A stretch of DNA of 64,000 bases, from positions 1 to 64,000 of the forward strand of contig PYER01000001.1 of assembly GCA_003017855.1 (NCBI GenBank), read 5' to 3'. The translations under genes were made by a program, and so were the position numbers. Of the stretch, positions 1 to 8,655 are shown in pieces; positions within the stretch are counted from its first letter, which is position 1; each line of letters starts with the position of its first letter. Source of the DNA: a filamentous cyanobacterium CCT1. GTDB taxonomy: Bacteria; Cyanobacteriota; Cyanobacteriia; Phormidesmidales; Phormidesmidaceae. The notes below the pieces were generated by a model that ran no database searches, was not told the origin of the DNA, and worked only from the letters and a program-made list of their open reading frames with translations.

Positions 1-165
1 GGATGGGGGAGGTGAGGTGGGTGAGGAAGGTGAAGAGGTGAAGAGTTCAAAATGCAAAATTCAAAATTTTGAGCTTTGCATTTTGCATTCACCCACACCC
101 ATCCACCCATCCACTCATCCACCCGCTCACCCATCCACCCATCCACCCACCTCCTCCCCTCCCAA
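1..165. repeat. Low-complexity intergenic repeats upstream of ppx
   Basis: The first 45 bases are G-rich (gtgaggtgggtgagg type). Bases 47-100 hold an A/T-rich imperfect inverted repeat with arms aatgcaaaa and ttttgcatt. Bases 100-165 are repeats of the ccatccac/ccacccat kind. The G-rich left part and C-rich right part are roughly complementary, so the whole stretch could fold back on itself. A similar short gggtggat array lies at 5278-5330. Arrays like this are common between genes in filamentous cyanobacteria. I see no gene here. Confidence 0.6.
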
Positions 166-251
166 CCTAAACTCTGAGTAAAGTTTTTCCACCGTCCTGA
201 TGGGTTGCAACCAGGCAGGTAAGATCTGAAACGAAGCAGCATGGGCGCACT

Positions 252-1904
252 ATGACAGGTACTACCTCGATTCGCGAGTCGAGCATAGCAACAGATTTTG
301 CCAGCTTTGCCCCGACAGAAATTACTGGCGATCGCGTACTGGCCGCGATCGATGTGGGCACAAACTCAATTCATATGGTGGTGGTGAAAATTCAGCCGGA
401 TCTGCCCGCTTTCACCATTGTCGATCGCGAAAAAGAGACCGTGCGCCTGGGCGACTTCAATGAGGAGACGGGCGGGCTGTCGGAGGCGGCGATGGAGCGG
501 GCGATTGAGGCGCTAAAACGGTGCTGCGCGATCGCGACCAGCCTCAAGGCCGAAGACATTGTGGCGGTGGCCACCAGCGCCGTGCGTGAAGCCAGCAACG
601 GCCAGGCATTTATTGAGCGGGTCTATAACGAAGTCGGCCTGGCCATCAACCTGATCTCGGGCACTGAAGAAGCCCGCCGTATTTACCTGGGCGTGCTCTC
701 GGGGGTGGAGTTCAATGGCGAGCCCCACGCCATTATTGACATTGGCGGTGGCTCTACCGAGCTGATTTTGGGTACGGGCGAACCCCACCGCTTTCTCAGC
801 AGCACTAAGGTTGGCGCGGTGCGGTTGACCGCTCAGTTTGTTTCTACCGACCCCATTTCAGAACCAGAATTTAGCACCCTGCAAGCTTACGTGCGGGGCA
901 TGATCGAGCCCAATACCACCGGGCTTAAATCTCACCTTCAGCCCGAGGAACCCATTCAGCTGATGGGGACATCGGGCACGATCGAGTGTTTAGCGGCTCT
1001 GGTGGCTAGCGATCGCCTGGGTCTGGTGCCCGACCCCCTCAACGGGTTTCAGATGACCTACGAGGAAGTCTCGCGATTGGTTGAGACCCTGCGCCAGGCC
1101 ACCTACGCCGAGCGGCTGGAGATGCCGGAAATGTCGGCGCGGCGGGCCGAGATCATCGTGGCGGGGGCGGTGATTTTGCAGGAGACGATGGCGCTGCTGA
1201 AGGCCGATCGCATCACCATTTGCGAGCGCGCCCTGCGGGAAGGAGTAGTCGTCAACTGGATGCTCACCCACGGTCTGATCGAAGACCGCATGCAGTTTCA
1301 GAAGTCGGTGCGGCAGCGCAATATTCTCAAAACTGCCAAAAAGTACAAGGTGCACCTCGACCGCTCCCAGCGAGTGGCCCAGTTTGCCATGGATTTATTC
1401 GAGCAGACCCGGGGCGGTCTGCATACCTGGGGCAATCTAGAAAAAGAGCTGCTCTGGGCCGCCGCCATTCTGCACAACTGCGGCCACTTCGTCAGCCACT
1501 CGTCGCACCACAAGCATTCCTACTACCTGATTCGCAACGGCGAACTGCTGGGCTACACCGAAACTGAGTTGGAAGTAATCGCCAACATCGCCCGCTACCA
1601 CCGCAAGAGCGCCCCCAAGAAAAAGCACGACAACTACCGCAGCCTGCCCACCCGCTACCACCGCCAAACGGTGACCCACCTCAGTGCGCTGCTGCGGCTG
1701 GCGGTCGCCCTCGATCGCCGGGGAATTGGCGCAGTGGAGGGCATTGCCTGCCACGTTGATACCGACGCCAACGTGCTGAATATGGACGTCATCCCCGCCC
1801 GCCCCAACGATGACTGTGCCTCAGAACTGTGGAACCTGAACTATAAGAAGGACTACTTTGAGCAAGTCTTCGAGGTGAAGCTACTGGCCCGTCTGGTGAA
1901 CTGA
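252..1904 (+). CDS. ppx: Ppx/GppA family exopolyphosphatase / pppGpp phosphohydrolase
   Basis: A 550-residue protein of the Ppx/GppA family, which releases phosphate from polyphosphate and/or converts pppGpp to ppGpp in the cytosol. Two actin-like ATPase phosphate-binding motifs are visible: AAIDVGTNSIHMVV near residues 31-44 and IIDIGGGSTELILG near 160-175. The C-terminal third is HD-like and helical (AAAILHNCGHFVSHSSHHKH), as in the long form of the family. The length matches full-length bacterial Ppx. The first roughly 28 residues precede the conserved domain, so a slightly later start is possible. It stands alone, with repeats on both sides. Choosing Ppx over GppA rests only on overall resemblance. 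Confidence 0.92.
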   Translation: MTGTTSIRESSIATDFASFAPTEITGDRVLAAIDVGTNSIHMVVVKIQPDLPAFTIVDREKETVRLGDFNEETGGLSEAAMERAIEALKRCCAIATSLKAEDIVAVATSAVREASNGQAFIERVYNEVGLAINLISGTEEARRIYLGVLSGVEFNGEPHAIIDIGGGSTELILGTGEPHRFLSSTKVGAVRLTAQFVSTDPISEPEFSTLQAYVRGMIEPNTTGLKSHLQPEEPIQLMGTSGTIECLAALVASDRLGLVPDPLNGFQMTYEEVSRLVETLRQATYAERLEMPEMSARRAEIIVAGAVILQETMALLKADRITICERALREGVVVNWMLTHGLIEDRMQFQKSVRQRNILKTAKKYKVHLDRSQRVAQFAMDLFEQTRGGLHTWGNLEKELLWAAAILHNCGHFVSHSSHHKHSYYLIRNGELLGYTETELEVIANIARYHRKSAPKKKHDNYRSLPTRYHRQTVTHLSALLRLAVALDRRGIGAVEGIACHVDTDANVLNMDVIPARPNDDCASELWNLNYKKDYFEQVFEVKLLARLVN

Positions 1905-1914
1905 GGCAGCTGGC

Positions 1915-2061
1915 CTAACCCGGATTATTCACGAAACCGGCCATCAGCGACTGTCATTCCCGTGGCAACGGGAATCCATGGGAGGTAACTTACTCCGGAG
2001 TGGATTCCCGCCTCTGCGGGAATGACGAACCTTTCAGTCAGCTCATGAATAATGCAGGCTA
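1915..2061. repeat. MITE-like palindromic element
   Basis: The ends form an imperfect terminal inverted repeat: 1915-1935 matches the complement of 2041-2061 at about 16 of 21 positions, with the core attattca. Inside are two perfect hairpins, attcccgt/acgggaat (near 1955-1976) and attcccgc/gcgggaat (near 2003-2024), which are also inverted copies of each other. No coding sequence is present. This fits a non-autonomous mobile or repetitive intergenic element inserted downstream of ppx. Confidence 0.6.
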
Positions 2062-2700
2062 AGGCGATCGCCTAGGGGGAACCTCGCTGACCTCAGCCCT
2101 GGGTAAGGCTTCTGGATGGGCTTCGGGAGAAGCTTTGAACGGAGTTTCGTCCAGCAGCGGTGCGGGGCTGCTGGCGGGGAGGGTGCGATCGCCGGTTTGC
2201 CCAACATTATCTGTGGGGTCGGGGTCAAGGTGAGTTGGCGGCTCCTCTGCACGGGAGCGGCGGGGCTCAGGCGGTTGGACTCGTGGCGGTGGCGTGCTTT
2301 GGCGGCGGTTCAGCTCGGTTTGCGATCGCGGCGGCGCACCGTTAGTCCAGGCTTGCCAGGCGGCTCTAGCGCCGGTAAACAGGCTCTTGGTGCCCTTGTT
2401 CAGGCGTTGGGCGCCGGACTGGGCGGTCACAATGCTCTGGTTGACCTGCTGCGCGACCTGTCCAGCGCTCTGCACCCCTTCGGTGACGTCGTCGGTCAGC
2501 TCCACAATTTCTAAACCCGTCAGGCGAATGGCCTCCAGGGTGGGGGGCAGCTCGCGGCTGAGGGTATCAAACATTTTTTCAGCGCTGCGGGCGGCCCGGC
2601 CCAGCTCGCGCATGGCGGGAATGGCCACCATGAGCACTGCCGTCAGGCTAATGACGACCAGCAAAAACGATAGGGCTAGCCAAAACAGCGGGTCGGCCAA
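2059..2700 (-). CDS. DUF948-like membrane-anchored protein
   Basis: A 213-residue protein with one N-terminal transmembrane helix (about residues 5-28: WLALSFLLVVISLTAVLMV). It is followed by a helical segment with regularly spaced leucines and glutamines (residues 35-110) and then a disordered Pro/Arg/Glu-rich tail. This is the layout of DUF948-type proteins, often encoded beside YtxH-type proteins as here. It is the third gene of a three-gene minus-strand set (3156-3509, 2712-3044, 2059-2700), only 11 bases behind the YtxH-like gene. The biochemical role is unknown; a membrane or stress-associated role is family inference. Its 3' end touches the right end of the repeat at 1915-2061. Confidence 0.65.
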   Translation of the reverse strand: MADPLFWLALSFLLVVISLTAVLMVAIPAMRELGRAARSAEKMFDTLSRELPPTLEAIRLTGLEIVELTDDVTEGVQSAGQVAQQVNQSIVTAQSGAQRLNKGTKSLFTGARAAWQAWTNGAPPRSQTELNRRQSTPPPRVQPPEPRRSRAEEPPTHLDPDPTDNVGQTGDRTLPASSPAPLLDETPFKASPEAHPEALPRAEVSEVPPRRSP

Positions 2701-2711
2701 AACAAGTGCTC

Positions 2712-3044
2712 CTACTCCTGCCCAGAGCTATTGGTGGCTATGGGGGTAGCGCTCAGCTGCTCGTACTCCTGGCGGCTGGCCTCTTGCCCAGCGGCGATCG
2801 CCGCCCGCAGCCGGGTCAGGGTCTGCTCCCAGTTGACCAGGGCCGTCTCCGAAAGGCGATCGGCCTGCAGGTGTACCGAGGTCGAGAGGTCTTCTACCAG
2901 CTCAGGCAGGGCATCGGCAGACTTTTTCAGAATGCGACGGGTCTCGCGCCCGGTGCGGGGGGCCACCAGCAGACCTGCCACCGCCCCCATGGCAGCGCCC
3001 AGCATCAATCCGCCAATAAACCCTCCAGATTGCTTGTCGCTCAT
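2712..3044 (-). CDS. YtxH domain-containing protein
   Basis: A protein of about 110 residues. The N-terminus has a short glycine/alanine-rich hydrophobic segment (GGFIGGLMLGAAMGAVAGLL) followed by the YtxH-type motif APRTGRETRRILKKSAD, then an amphipathic helical region. The start is placed at the internal ATG at 3044 (MSDKQSGG), which begins the YtxH pattern. An upstream in-frame ATG at 3092 would add 16 residues with no family resemblance. YtxH proteins are small membrane-associated proteins of unknown biochemistry, induced by general stress in Bacillus. It lies between two other small membrane genes in the same orientation. Confidence 0.75.
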   Translation of the reverse strand: MSDKQSGGFIGGLMLGAAMGAVAGLLVAPRTGRETRRILKKSADALPELVEDLSTSVHLQADRLSETALVNWEQTLTRLRAAIAAGQEASRQEYEQLSATPIATNSSGQE

Positions 3045-3155
3045 GGTGTTTTTATCCTGTGGGTAGCCAAACCGTCGCCCGTCCATTACCAAGCTACTTA
3101 GTATATCAAGCTAACAGTGGCCTCAATCATTGTACCGATGAGGGCTGGGGCAATC

Positions 3156-3509
3156 CTATCGTCTTTTAGACAGAGCCGTTTTAACCCTGGGGTTGGGTCG
3201 GCGTCCCCGCACTCTGAGCCAGCGATTGGCCATGGGCAAGAGGCCCACTAGGCCCATGACCTGTTCCAGGCGCAGCAGCTGAAACTGAAGCAGGCTGTAG
3301 CTCTGCCGCAGGTAGGCCGTCCCCGACTGGCCGCGCAAGATGGCAGGAGGAACAACCACTGGATTAAGGACGTTGTGGGTGTTGCGCTCCCAGTTGACCA
3401 GGGCATCGGCTACGGCCCCCAGGGTTTTGCTCAACCGCCACAGCCGCCAGGCCACGTAGAAACAAAACAGCGCAATGACTAGATTTAGGCTAACGGCAAC
3501 CGCAATCAC
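3156..3509 (-). CDS. Small membrane protein, conserved cyanobacterial hypothetical
   Basis: A 117-residue protein with an N-terminal transmembrane helix (about residues 4-24, LNLVIALFCFYVAWRLW). A helical region follows containing NWERNTHNVL, which resembles the NWEQTLTRL segment of the neighbouring YtxH-like protein. The tail is basic (RVRGRRPNPRVKTALSKRR). It is the first gene of the three-gene minus-strand set and probably acts with the YtxH/DUF948 pair. I do not recognise a named family. Confidence 0.6.
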   Translation of the reverse strand: MIAVAVSLNLVIALFCFYVAWRLWRLSKTLGAVADALVNWERNTHNVLNPVVVPPAILRGQSGTAYLRQSYSLLQFQLLRLEQVMGLVGLLPMANRWLRVRGRRPNPRVKTALSKRR

Positions 3510-3611
3510 AACTTTCGCCCTATCCTTTTAACTTGGCTAGACCACATTCAGCTTGGAAGCTAGAGTTTTCCCACTGGCAAAACTTCGCTGAACTTGAATT
3601 TGGTTTAGATC

Positions 3612-3659
3612 ATAACGATATTCTGGCATAACGGTATTTTGGCACAGCGACATTCTGAA
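3612..3659. repeat. Three 16-bp direct repeats in a divergent promoter region
   Basis: Three consecutive imperfect 16-mers: ataacgatattctggc (3612-3627), ataacggtattttggc (3628-3643) and acagcgacattctgaa (3644-3659). They lie between the divergent genes at 3156-3509 (minus) and 3700-5277 (plus), 40 bases before the start of the SLH protein. The regular spacing suggests a regulator-binding array. No regulator can be named. Confidence 0.5.
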
Positions 3660-3699
3660 CCAACCGCCGTCTTTGTGCTGTCGTTAGGACGTTTTTTCG

Positions 3700-5277
3700 T
3701 TGGACACCATCGCTAAAACCCTCGATGTCGATCCTAGCCGAGGGGTAGACGAGCCCTCTGGTCGCCCTCATCTGCCTCACAAGACTTTGACGGTGGCGCT
3801 GGGCGCGGCCCAGGGCAATACTCTGATCAAGCTTGCCCCCGGCACCTATAGCGCCGCCACCGGGGAACGCTTTCCCATTACCGTGCCCGACGGGGTGATG
3901 ATTGCCGGGCAGGAATCGACCCAGGGCCAGGGCATTGTGATTGCTGGGGGCGGCGCTGGACCAGGGGGTACTTCGGTAGGGCTGGTGATTCAGGGCCAGA
4001 GCCAGCTGCGCGGAGTCACAGTGCAAAACCCCCAGGGCATCGGAATTTTAATTAACTCTGGCGCGCCTCTGGTGAGGGCCTGCCGCCTGAGCCAGTGTAG
4101 AGTGGGGCTACAGGTGGCCGGAGCCGCCCGCCCTCTGGCGATCGCCGCGCGCGTGGAGGACTGCGGCGATCGCGGCCTGAGCTTTGTCGACCAGGCTCGC
4201 GGCGAAGTGCGGGACTGCACCGTAGAGCGCTGCGGCACCGGCATCTACATCGGCCAAACTGCCGCCCCGCTGATTCGCGGTTGCCAGTGCTCTAGCAACC
4301 AGATTGGCGTGCAGGTGGCGGGGTCGGCCAGCCCGGTGCTGCGGCAAACTCGGCTGGGGCAAAACCAGACCGGCCTGGTCGTGCAGGATGCAGGCCGTCC
4401 CGATCTGGGTCAGCCCGACGACCCGGCGGGCAACATTCTGCGCTACAACCGCCAGGGCGACCTGCGTAACGACACCCGCCAGAGCATATTGCTGGTGGGT
4501 AACGACGTGATCCCCCAGGGGCTAGTGGGGACCGTCAGCCTGGGGGCGAGCCAGCAGCCCGACCCCGCCGCCGTACCGCCGGTCCTGCTCGATCAGCCCG
4601 CTTCTGGCGAAGCGCCCGGTACCCCCAGCACCCCAGGGGAAGCCCCGGCTCCCCCAGTCGATGCAATCCCGGCTCCGCCTCCGGCCCCTGTCACCCCCAG
4701 CCGGTTTAGGGATTTGGGCAACCACTGGGCTACCGCCTACATCGAGGCCCTGGCCGATCGCGGCCTAATCAAGGGCTACCCCGACAATACCTACCGCCCG
4801 GAAGCTCCAATCAACCGGGCTCAGTTTGCCGCCCTGGTGGCCGCCAGCTACAGCACTCCCCCGGTGCGAGGCTCAGTTAACTTTGTGGATGTACCACCTA
4901 CTCACTGGGCCGCTAGAGCCATCGACCAAGCCCAGCGCCAGGGCTTTTTGGGCGGCTACCCCGACCAGACCTTTCGCCCGGAGCAGGGCATGGTGCGGGT
5001 GCAGGCGATGGTGGCGGTGGCGACGGGGCTGAAGCTGTCGCCTGCCCCCGCGAGCACCCTGGGGGTCTACCGCGATCGCGCCCAAATTCCTGACTATGCG
5101 ATGAATGCGATCGCCAAAGCCACCCAGCTCAACCTGGTGGTCAACGTGCCCGACATTGCTCAGCTGCACCCCAACCGGGTGGCCAGCCGCGCCGATGTGT
5201 GTGCGGCGGTGTATCAGGCGCTGGTGCTGCAGCTGCGGGCACCGAGGATTGACAATCCGTTTATTGTGAGGCCGTAG
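3700..5277 (+). CDS. DUF1565 beta-helix protein with three S-layer homology domains
   Basis: A 525-residue protein. Residues about 5-270 form a DUF1565/right-handed beta-helix region, with repeating short strands such as VTVQNPQGIGILINSGAP and VERCGTGIYIGQTAAPLIRG. A Pro/Ala-rich linker (about 285-340) follows, then three SLH domains (FRDLGNHWATAYIEALADRG; FVDVPPTHWAARAIDQAQRQ; a degenerate third near 455-520). SLH domains usually anchor proteins to the cell-wall polymer or outer layer. The start is TTG at 3700: a stop at 3685-3687 blocks extension, and the beta-helix begins almost at once. No signal peptide is visible, which is odd for a protein with SLH domains. Three direct repeats precede the gene. 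Confidence 0.85.
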   Translation: MDTIAKTLDVDPSRGVDEPSGRPHLPHKTLTVALGAAQGNTLIKLAPGTYSAATGERFPITVPDGVMIAGQESTQGQGIVIAGGGAGPGGTSVGLVIQGQSQLRGVTVQNPQGIGILINSGAPLVRACRLSQCRVGLQVAGAARPLAIAARVEDCGDRGLSFVDQARGEVRDCTVERCGTGIYIGQTAAPLIRGCQCSSNQIGVQVAGSASPVLRQTRLGQNQTGLVVQDAGRPDLGQPDDPAGNILRYNRQGDLRNDTRQSILLVGNDVIPQGLVGTVSLGASQQPDPAAVPPVLLDQPASGEAPGTPSTPGEAPAPPVDAIPAPPPAPVTPSRFRDLGNHWATAYIEALADRGLIKGYPDNTYRPEAPINRAQFAALVAASYSTPPVRGSVNFVDVPPTHWAARAIDQAQRQGFLGGYPDQTFRPEQGMVRVQAMVAVATGLKLSPAPASTLGVYRDRAQIPDYAMNAIAKATQLNLVVNVPDIAQLHPNRVASRADVCAAVYQALVLQLRAPRIDNPFIVRP

Positions 5278-5330
5278 GTGAGTGGGAGGGTGGATGAGTG
5301 GGAGGGTGGATGAGTGGGTGAGTGAGTCAT
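5278..5330. repeat. gggtggat/gagtggga short repeat array
   Basis: Directly after the SLH gene the sequence repeats gtgagtgggagggtggat two to three times, then degenerates to gagtgggtgagtgag. It is the same type of array as that at 100-165, read on the other strand. It is non-coding. Confidence 0.5.
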
Positions 5331-5363
5331 CCCAAGTCCGAGTTCAAAAACCCTGGATCAAAA

Positions 5364-5445
5364 CAGGTATCCCGTAGGGGCAAACGGTTGTTTGCCCCGA
5401 ACCACAGGTATCCCGTAGGGGCAAACGGTTGTTTGCCCCGAACCA
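5364..5445. repeat. Two tandem 41-bp repeats, each with a perfect hairpin
   Basis: Two identical 41-bp copies lie head to tail (5364-5404 and 5405-5445). Each contains the perfect palindrome ggggcaaac-ggtt-gtttgcccc (9-bp stem, 4-base loop). They lie between the convergent SLH and methyltransferase genes. They may act as transcription stops in either direction, although no T-run follows. Exact identity implies a recent duplication. Confidence 0.75.
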
Positions 5446-5488
5446 ATCTAGGGTAAGCAACAGGGCTTAGTGTCAGGATGTGAGGAGG

Positions 5489-6286
5489 TTAAGTAGCTTT
5501 CTCCAAAACCACGAGGAGGCGGGTGGCGAAGATTTGGGGAAGACGGTCGCAGAGGCGATCGATGGCGGTCATCAGCGACAGCCAGGCGGTGGGGTAAAGC
5601 TGGGGTTTAGAGTAGCCGCCGGAGGCGACGTAGGAGATGGCGGCGTAGCGCTGGGTGGTGACGACTCGAAATCCGGCTAGGTCGTGAGAAATCCTGGACT
5701 TGAGAAACAGGCGGCTGGCGTTGCCCTGGGCGGCGTAGTAATCAATTTGGGTTGGATTCCAGGCTGGGGGGGCGTGCCACTGAATGGGCTGGTTCAGGGC
5801 CAGGGGTTCGGGGTGGAGAGCGCCGTAGACCAGCAGGCCCAGCAGGCTGACGCAGGGCTCGAACAAGATCACTCGACCACCGGTAGCGAGCACGCGATCG
5901 AACTCCTGAAGCGCAGTGCCGGGGTAGCGCAGGTGGTGAAACACATCAAACAGCACCAGATTAGACAGGCTGCCGGGGGCAAAGGAGAGAGCGTAGGCGT
6001 TCTCAACTTGATTGATCCAGGGGTTAGGGAAAATATCGGTGCGAATGCAGCCGGGGATCACGCGCTGAATATCGGCCACTCCGGAGCCCAACTCGACCGT
6101 GGGCAGCGGCAGCGGGGCCAGGTGGCGGGCAATGGCCTGGTGAAAAGTTTTGTAGATTGCCCGTAGGGCCGGTTTCTTTTGCCAGGCGTCGGCATTTTTG
6201 AGAATTTCTTGATGGTGTCGATCGATGCTTTCCAGCGCCATTCCTGTCTCTGCGTCTCCCTTGAGCTTGGCCCTAGGCCCCATCAT
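5489..6286 (-). CDS. Class I SAM-dependent methyltransferase
   Basis: A protein of up to 265 residues with a class I methyltransferase core. Motif I is VELGSGVADI (about residues 65-74; the last glycine of the usual G-x-G-x-G is replaced). An acidic residue at the end of strand 2 is in IRTDIFP, and a post-motif strand in LSNLVLFDVFHHLRYPGTAL resembles UbiE/SAM_MT_11 proteins. GGRVILFEPCVSLLG follows. The substrate is unknown. ATG at 6286 gives the longest form; ATG at 6241 (MALESIDRHH) is equally reasonable. It converges on the SLH gene and diverges from a membrane glycosyltransferase, so a cell-envelope role is possible but not shown. Confidence 0.75.
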   Translation of the reverse strand: MMGPRAKLKGDAETGMALESIDRHHQEILKNADAWQKKPALRAIYKTFHQAIARHLAPLPLPTVELGSGVADIQRVIPGCIRTDIFPNPWINQVENAYALSFAPGSLSNLVLFDVFHHLRYPGTALQEFDRVLATGGRVILFEPCVSLLGLLVYGALHPEPLALNQPIQWHAPPAWNPTQIDYYAAQGNASRLFLKSRISHDLAGFRVVTTQRYAAISYVASGGYSKPQLYPTAWLSLMTAIDRLCDRLPQIFATRLLVVLEKAT

Positions 6287-6421
6287 AGGCTGTCATTTCC
6301 GTCAGCCAAAGCGGCTGGCTCTCCCCATGGCTCCATCTATAGTAGGGTGGGCATTGCCCACCAGCTAACTCTGGCCATTCACCCCCAGGCTTTCTCCCTT
6401 TAGTCAGCCATTACATTCGCC

Positions 6422-8047
6422 ATGCCATTCTCCTCCAGTCTCACCACCCAGCGATTTAGCCCCGGCAAAGCTGCCCTAGCGCCCTACCTGGTGCTAAGTC
6501 TGTGGGTGGGCCTGCTGCTGCTGTTGCGCGGCCCGCTGCAAAGCCTGATGCCCCACGACGAGGGCTGGTACGCTCAGCAGGCGCGGTGGATTGTAGAAAC
6601 TGGCGACTGGGTTAGTCAGCAATGGTGGGGTGCCCCAGTGCACGATCGCATGATGGGCATCCAGTGGCTGATTGCCGCCTCTTACAAGCTGTTTGGGGTG
6701 AGCGAATGGTCGGCCCGGCTGCCGGGGGCGATCGCCTCGTGGGGCACGGTCATGCTCACCTATGCGATCGGCCTGCGGTGCCTGACCCCGGCGATCGCCC
6801 TGTGGGGGGCGGCCATTCTGGCGGCGACCCCGATCTGGATGCAGGCCTCGCGGCTGGCCATTCAGGATGTGCCCCTGACGGCGCTGGAGCTGTTGGGCAT
6901 CTGGGCGCTGCTGCAGGCCGAAACCCGGCCTGGGCGGCTGGGCTGGGGCTTTTTGGCGGGCAGCACGGTGGGGCTGGGCTTTATGCTCAAGAGCATTATG
7001 GTGATTCCGGTGGTGATGGCCCTGGGGCCGTACCTGGTGCTGGAACACCGTCGCCACCGCCACCTGCTGAATCCGGGCCTCTACCTGGGCCTGGTGGTGG
7101 GACTGGTGCCCGCGATCGCCTGGTTGGCCCTCAGCGTGCAGCGCTACGGCACCCTGCCCCTGGAGCGCACCTTTGGTCTGCTGGCCAACCTGGCCCAAGA
7201 AGACTTTCACAACGTCGGTCCCCTCTACTATTTCTGGAATATTCCGCTCAACGCCTTTCCCTGGCCGCTGCTGGCGGTGCCGGGGGTGTGGCTGGGGTGG
7301 CAGTCGTCCTACCCGCGCAAGGCGCTGTGGCTGGGGTACCCGCTGGCGCTGTTTACCCTGCTCACCCTGTTTAAGACCCGCACCTGGTACTACCCGCTGC
7401 AGCTGCTGCCGTTTGTGGCGCTGCTGGCGGCGATCACCCTGACGACCCTGGGAACGCTCTACCGCACGGGGCGGCGGCGACGACTGGTGGCGGGCCTGAC
7501 CTACCTTCTAGCTGCCATTGGCGCGGTGCTGGTGGGGGCGGGGATTGTAGCCCTGGTTCAACCGGGGTGGATTGATGTGGAAGGACTGTGGCGCTACGCT
7601 CTGCTGGCGATCGCGGCGGGGCTGGGCTGGCTGGTGCCGCTGGGGGTCTACTGGCGCTCCAGAACCCATTCGCGGCGGGCTGAGTCGACTTCGCTGTGGC
7701 TGGTCGGCTGGCTGCTGGGGCCGTGGCTGGCGATCGCGCTGCTCTACACGACAGGCCTGTGGGGCAACTACAACCCCGATGTCAAGCTGGCGCTGACCAC
7801 GCCCCCCCTGCAGGAGATTGTGGCGGATAACCCGGTTCACATTCTGGCCAAAAGCATCAGCCTAGGTGACGAAGATGCGGTACTGATTACCTTCTACACA
7901 CCGCAGCCCGGTAGCGCGACCGACAACTGGCAGACCCTAGCGCCGGGCAGCTACGCTTGGGTCGCCGTCCCAGACCTAGAAGCGCTACCCGCCGAGGCGG
8001 TGCGCCTGGGCCAGGTACGCGACTGGGTGCTGGTGCAGCTTCCTTAA
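6422..8047 (+). CDS. ArnT/PMT-like (GT39-type) membrane glycosyltransferase
   Basis: A 541-residue polytopic membrane protein. The first transmembrane helix (about 20-38) leads into the periplasmic loop motif PHDEGWYAQQARWI, the acidic motif typical of dolichyl/undecaprenyl-phosphate-sugar glycosyltransferases of the ArnT/PMT_2 group. Then comes W-W-x-A-P-V-H-D-R-M-M-G-I-Q-W, the family pattern where a product-facing loop meets helix 2. About ten to twelve hydrophobic segments follow, and a soluble periplasmic C-terminal part starts near residue 450. Such enzymes move a sugar from a lipid carrier to a protein or lipid outside the cytoplasmic membrane. The acceptor is unknown. Confidence 0.82.
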   Translation: MPFSSSLTTQRFSPGKAALAPYLVLSLWVGLLLLLRGPLQSLMPHDEGWYAQQARWIVETGDWVSQQWWGAPVHDRMMGIQWLIAASYKLFGVSEWSARLPGAIASWGTVMLTYAIGLRCLTPAIALWGAAILAATPIWMQASRLAIQDVPLTALELLGIWALLQAETRPGRLGWGFLAGSTVGLGFMLKSIMVIPVVMALGPYLVLEHRRHRHLLNPGLYLGLVVGLVPAIAWLALSVQRYGTLPLERTFGLLANLAQEDFHNVGPLYYFWNIPLNAFPWPLLAVPGVWLGWQSSYPRKALWLGYPLALFTLLTLFKTRTWYYPLQLLPFVALLAAITLTTLGTLYRTGRRRRLVAGLTYLLAAIGAVLVGAGIVALVQPGWIDVEGLWRYALLAIAAGLGWLVPLGVYWRSRTHSRRAESTSLWLVGWLLGPWLAIALLYTTGLWGNYNPDVKLALTTPPLQEIVADNPVHILAKSISLGDEDAVLITFYTPQPGSATDNWQTLAPGSYAWVAVPDLEALPAEAVRLGQVRDWVLVQLP

Positions 8048-8202
8048 TCGCAGCTTCCTTAATCATTGAGTAAAGCCTCCGTAGAGCTGGCGAGAATCAA
8101 TGTTGCATAGGCTACAGCCAGGGGCAATCTATGGAGAAGGTCAATTGCTGGTCACAGACCGGCCGTTGGCCAAATTCTCTACTGACCTCGGAGCACGAAA
8201 TC

Positions 8203-8568
8203 ATGGCTAAGTTTGGAGTGACGATGACGGCAACGGTGGCCCTGGGCGCGATCGCCGTGGCTACCACCGCAACGATGGCCCAGGCGCAATCTCGCGTTGA
8301 CTGGCTTGCCCACGGCCAATCGATTACCTACGACGGCTACCTGCTAGCCGATGAGGCCGTTTTTGCCGCCTGCGACGACGACTGTACCGACCTGGATATG
8401 TTCCTTTACGATGCCGTTACGGGTGAGCTAGTAGCCTCAGATACCCTCGTTGATGCGGTTCCTGTGGTGGTCGCTCCCTACGAGGGCGATTTCTTGATTG
8501 AGGTGGTGATGGCTAGCTGTAGCCTTGAGCCCTGCGAAACCTGGACCGATTCAGATGCTGGTTTTTAG
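8203..8568 (+). CDS. Small secreted protein of unknown function
   Basis: A 121-residue protein with a clear Sec signal peptide (MAKFGVTMTATVALGAIAVA, cleavage after AQA near residue 27). The mature part is small and acidic with two cysteine pairs (CDDDC, CSLEPC), and its strand-rich pattern resembles pre-peptidase C-terminal-like beta-sandwiches. The start is ATG 8203, preceded by GGAG at 8191-8194 with 8-base spacing. An upstream ATG at 8131 would put 24 non-signal residues before the signal peptide. A strong terminator follows at 8618. I do not recognise a family. Confidence 0.6.
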   Translation: MAKFGVTMTATVALGAIAVATTATMAQAQSRVDWLAHGQSITYDGYLLADEAVFAACDDDCTDLDMFLYDAVTGELVASDTLVDAVPVVVAPYEGDFLIEVVMASCSLEPCETWTDSDAGF

Positions 8569-8617
8569 GCCAGGCGCGATCGCCCGATCGTTCTAGATTC
8601 AACCTTTCACTAACCCC

Positions 8618-8655
8618 ATGGCCCAGACGAGATCGTCTGGGCCATTTTCGTTTAA
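8618..8655 (+). terminator. Rho-independent terminator
   Basis: A perfect hairpin with arms atggcccagacga and tcgtctgggccat (8618-8645) is followed by ttttcgttt. It lies 50 bases past the small secreted protein gene and ends its transcript. The GC-rich part of the stem could also stop leftward transcription. Confidence 0.85.
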
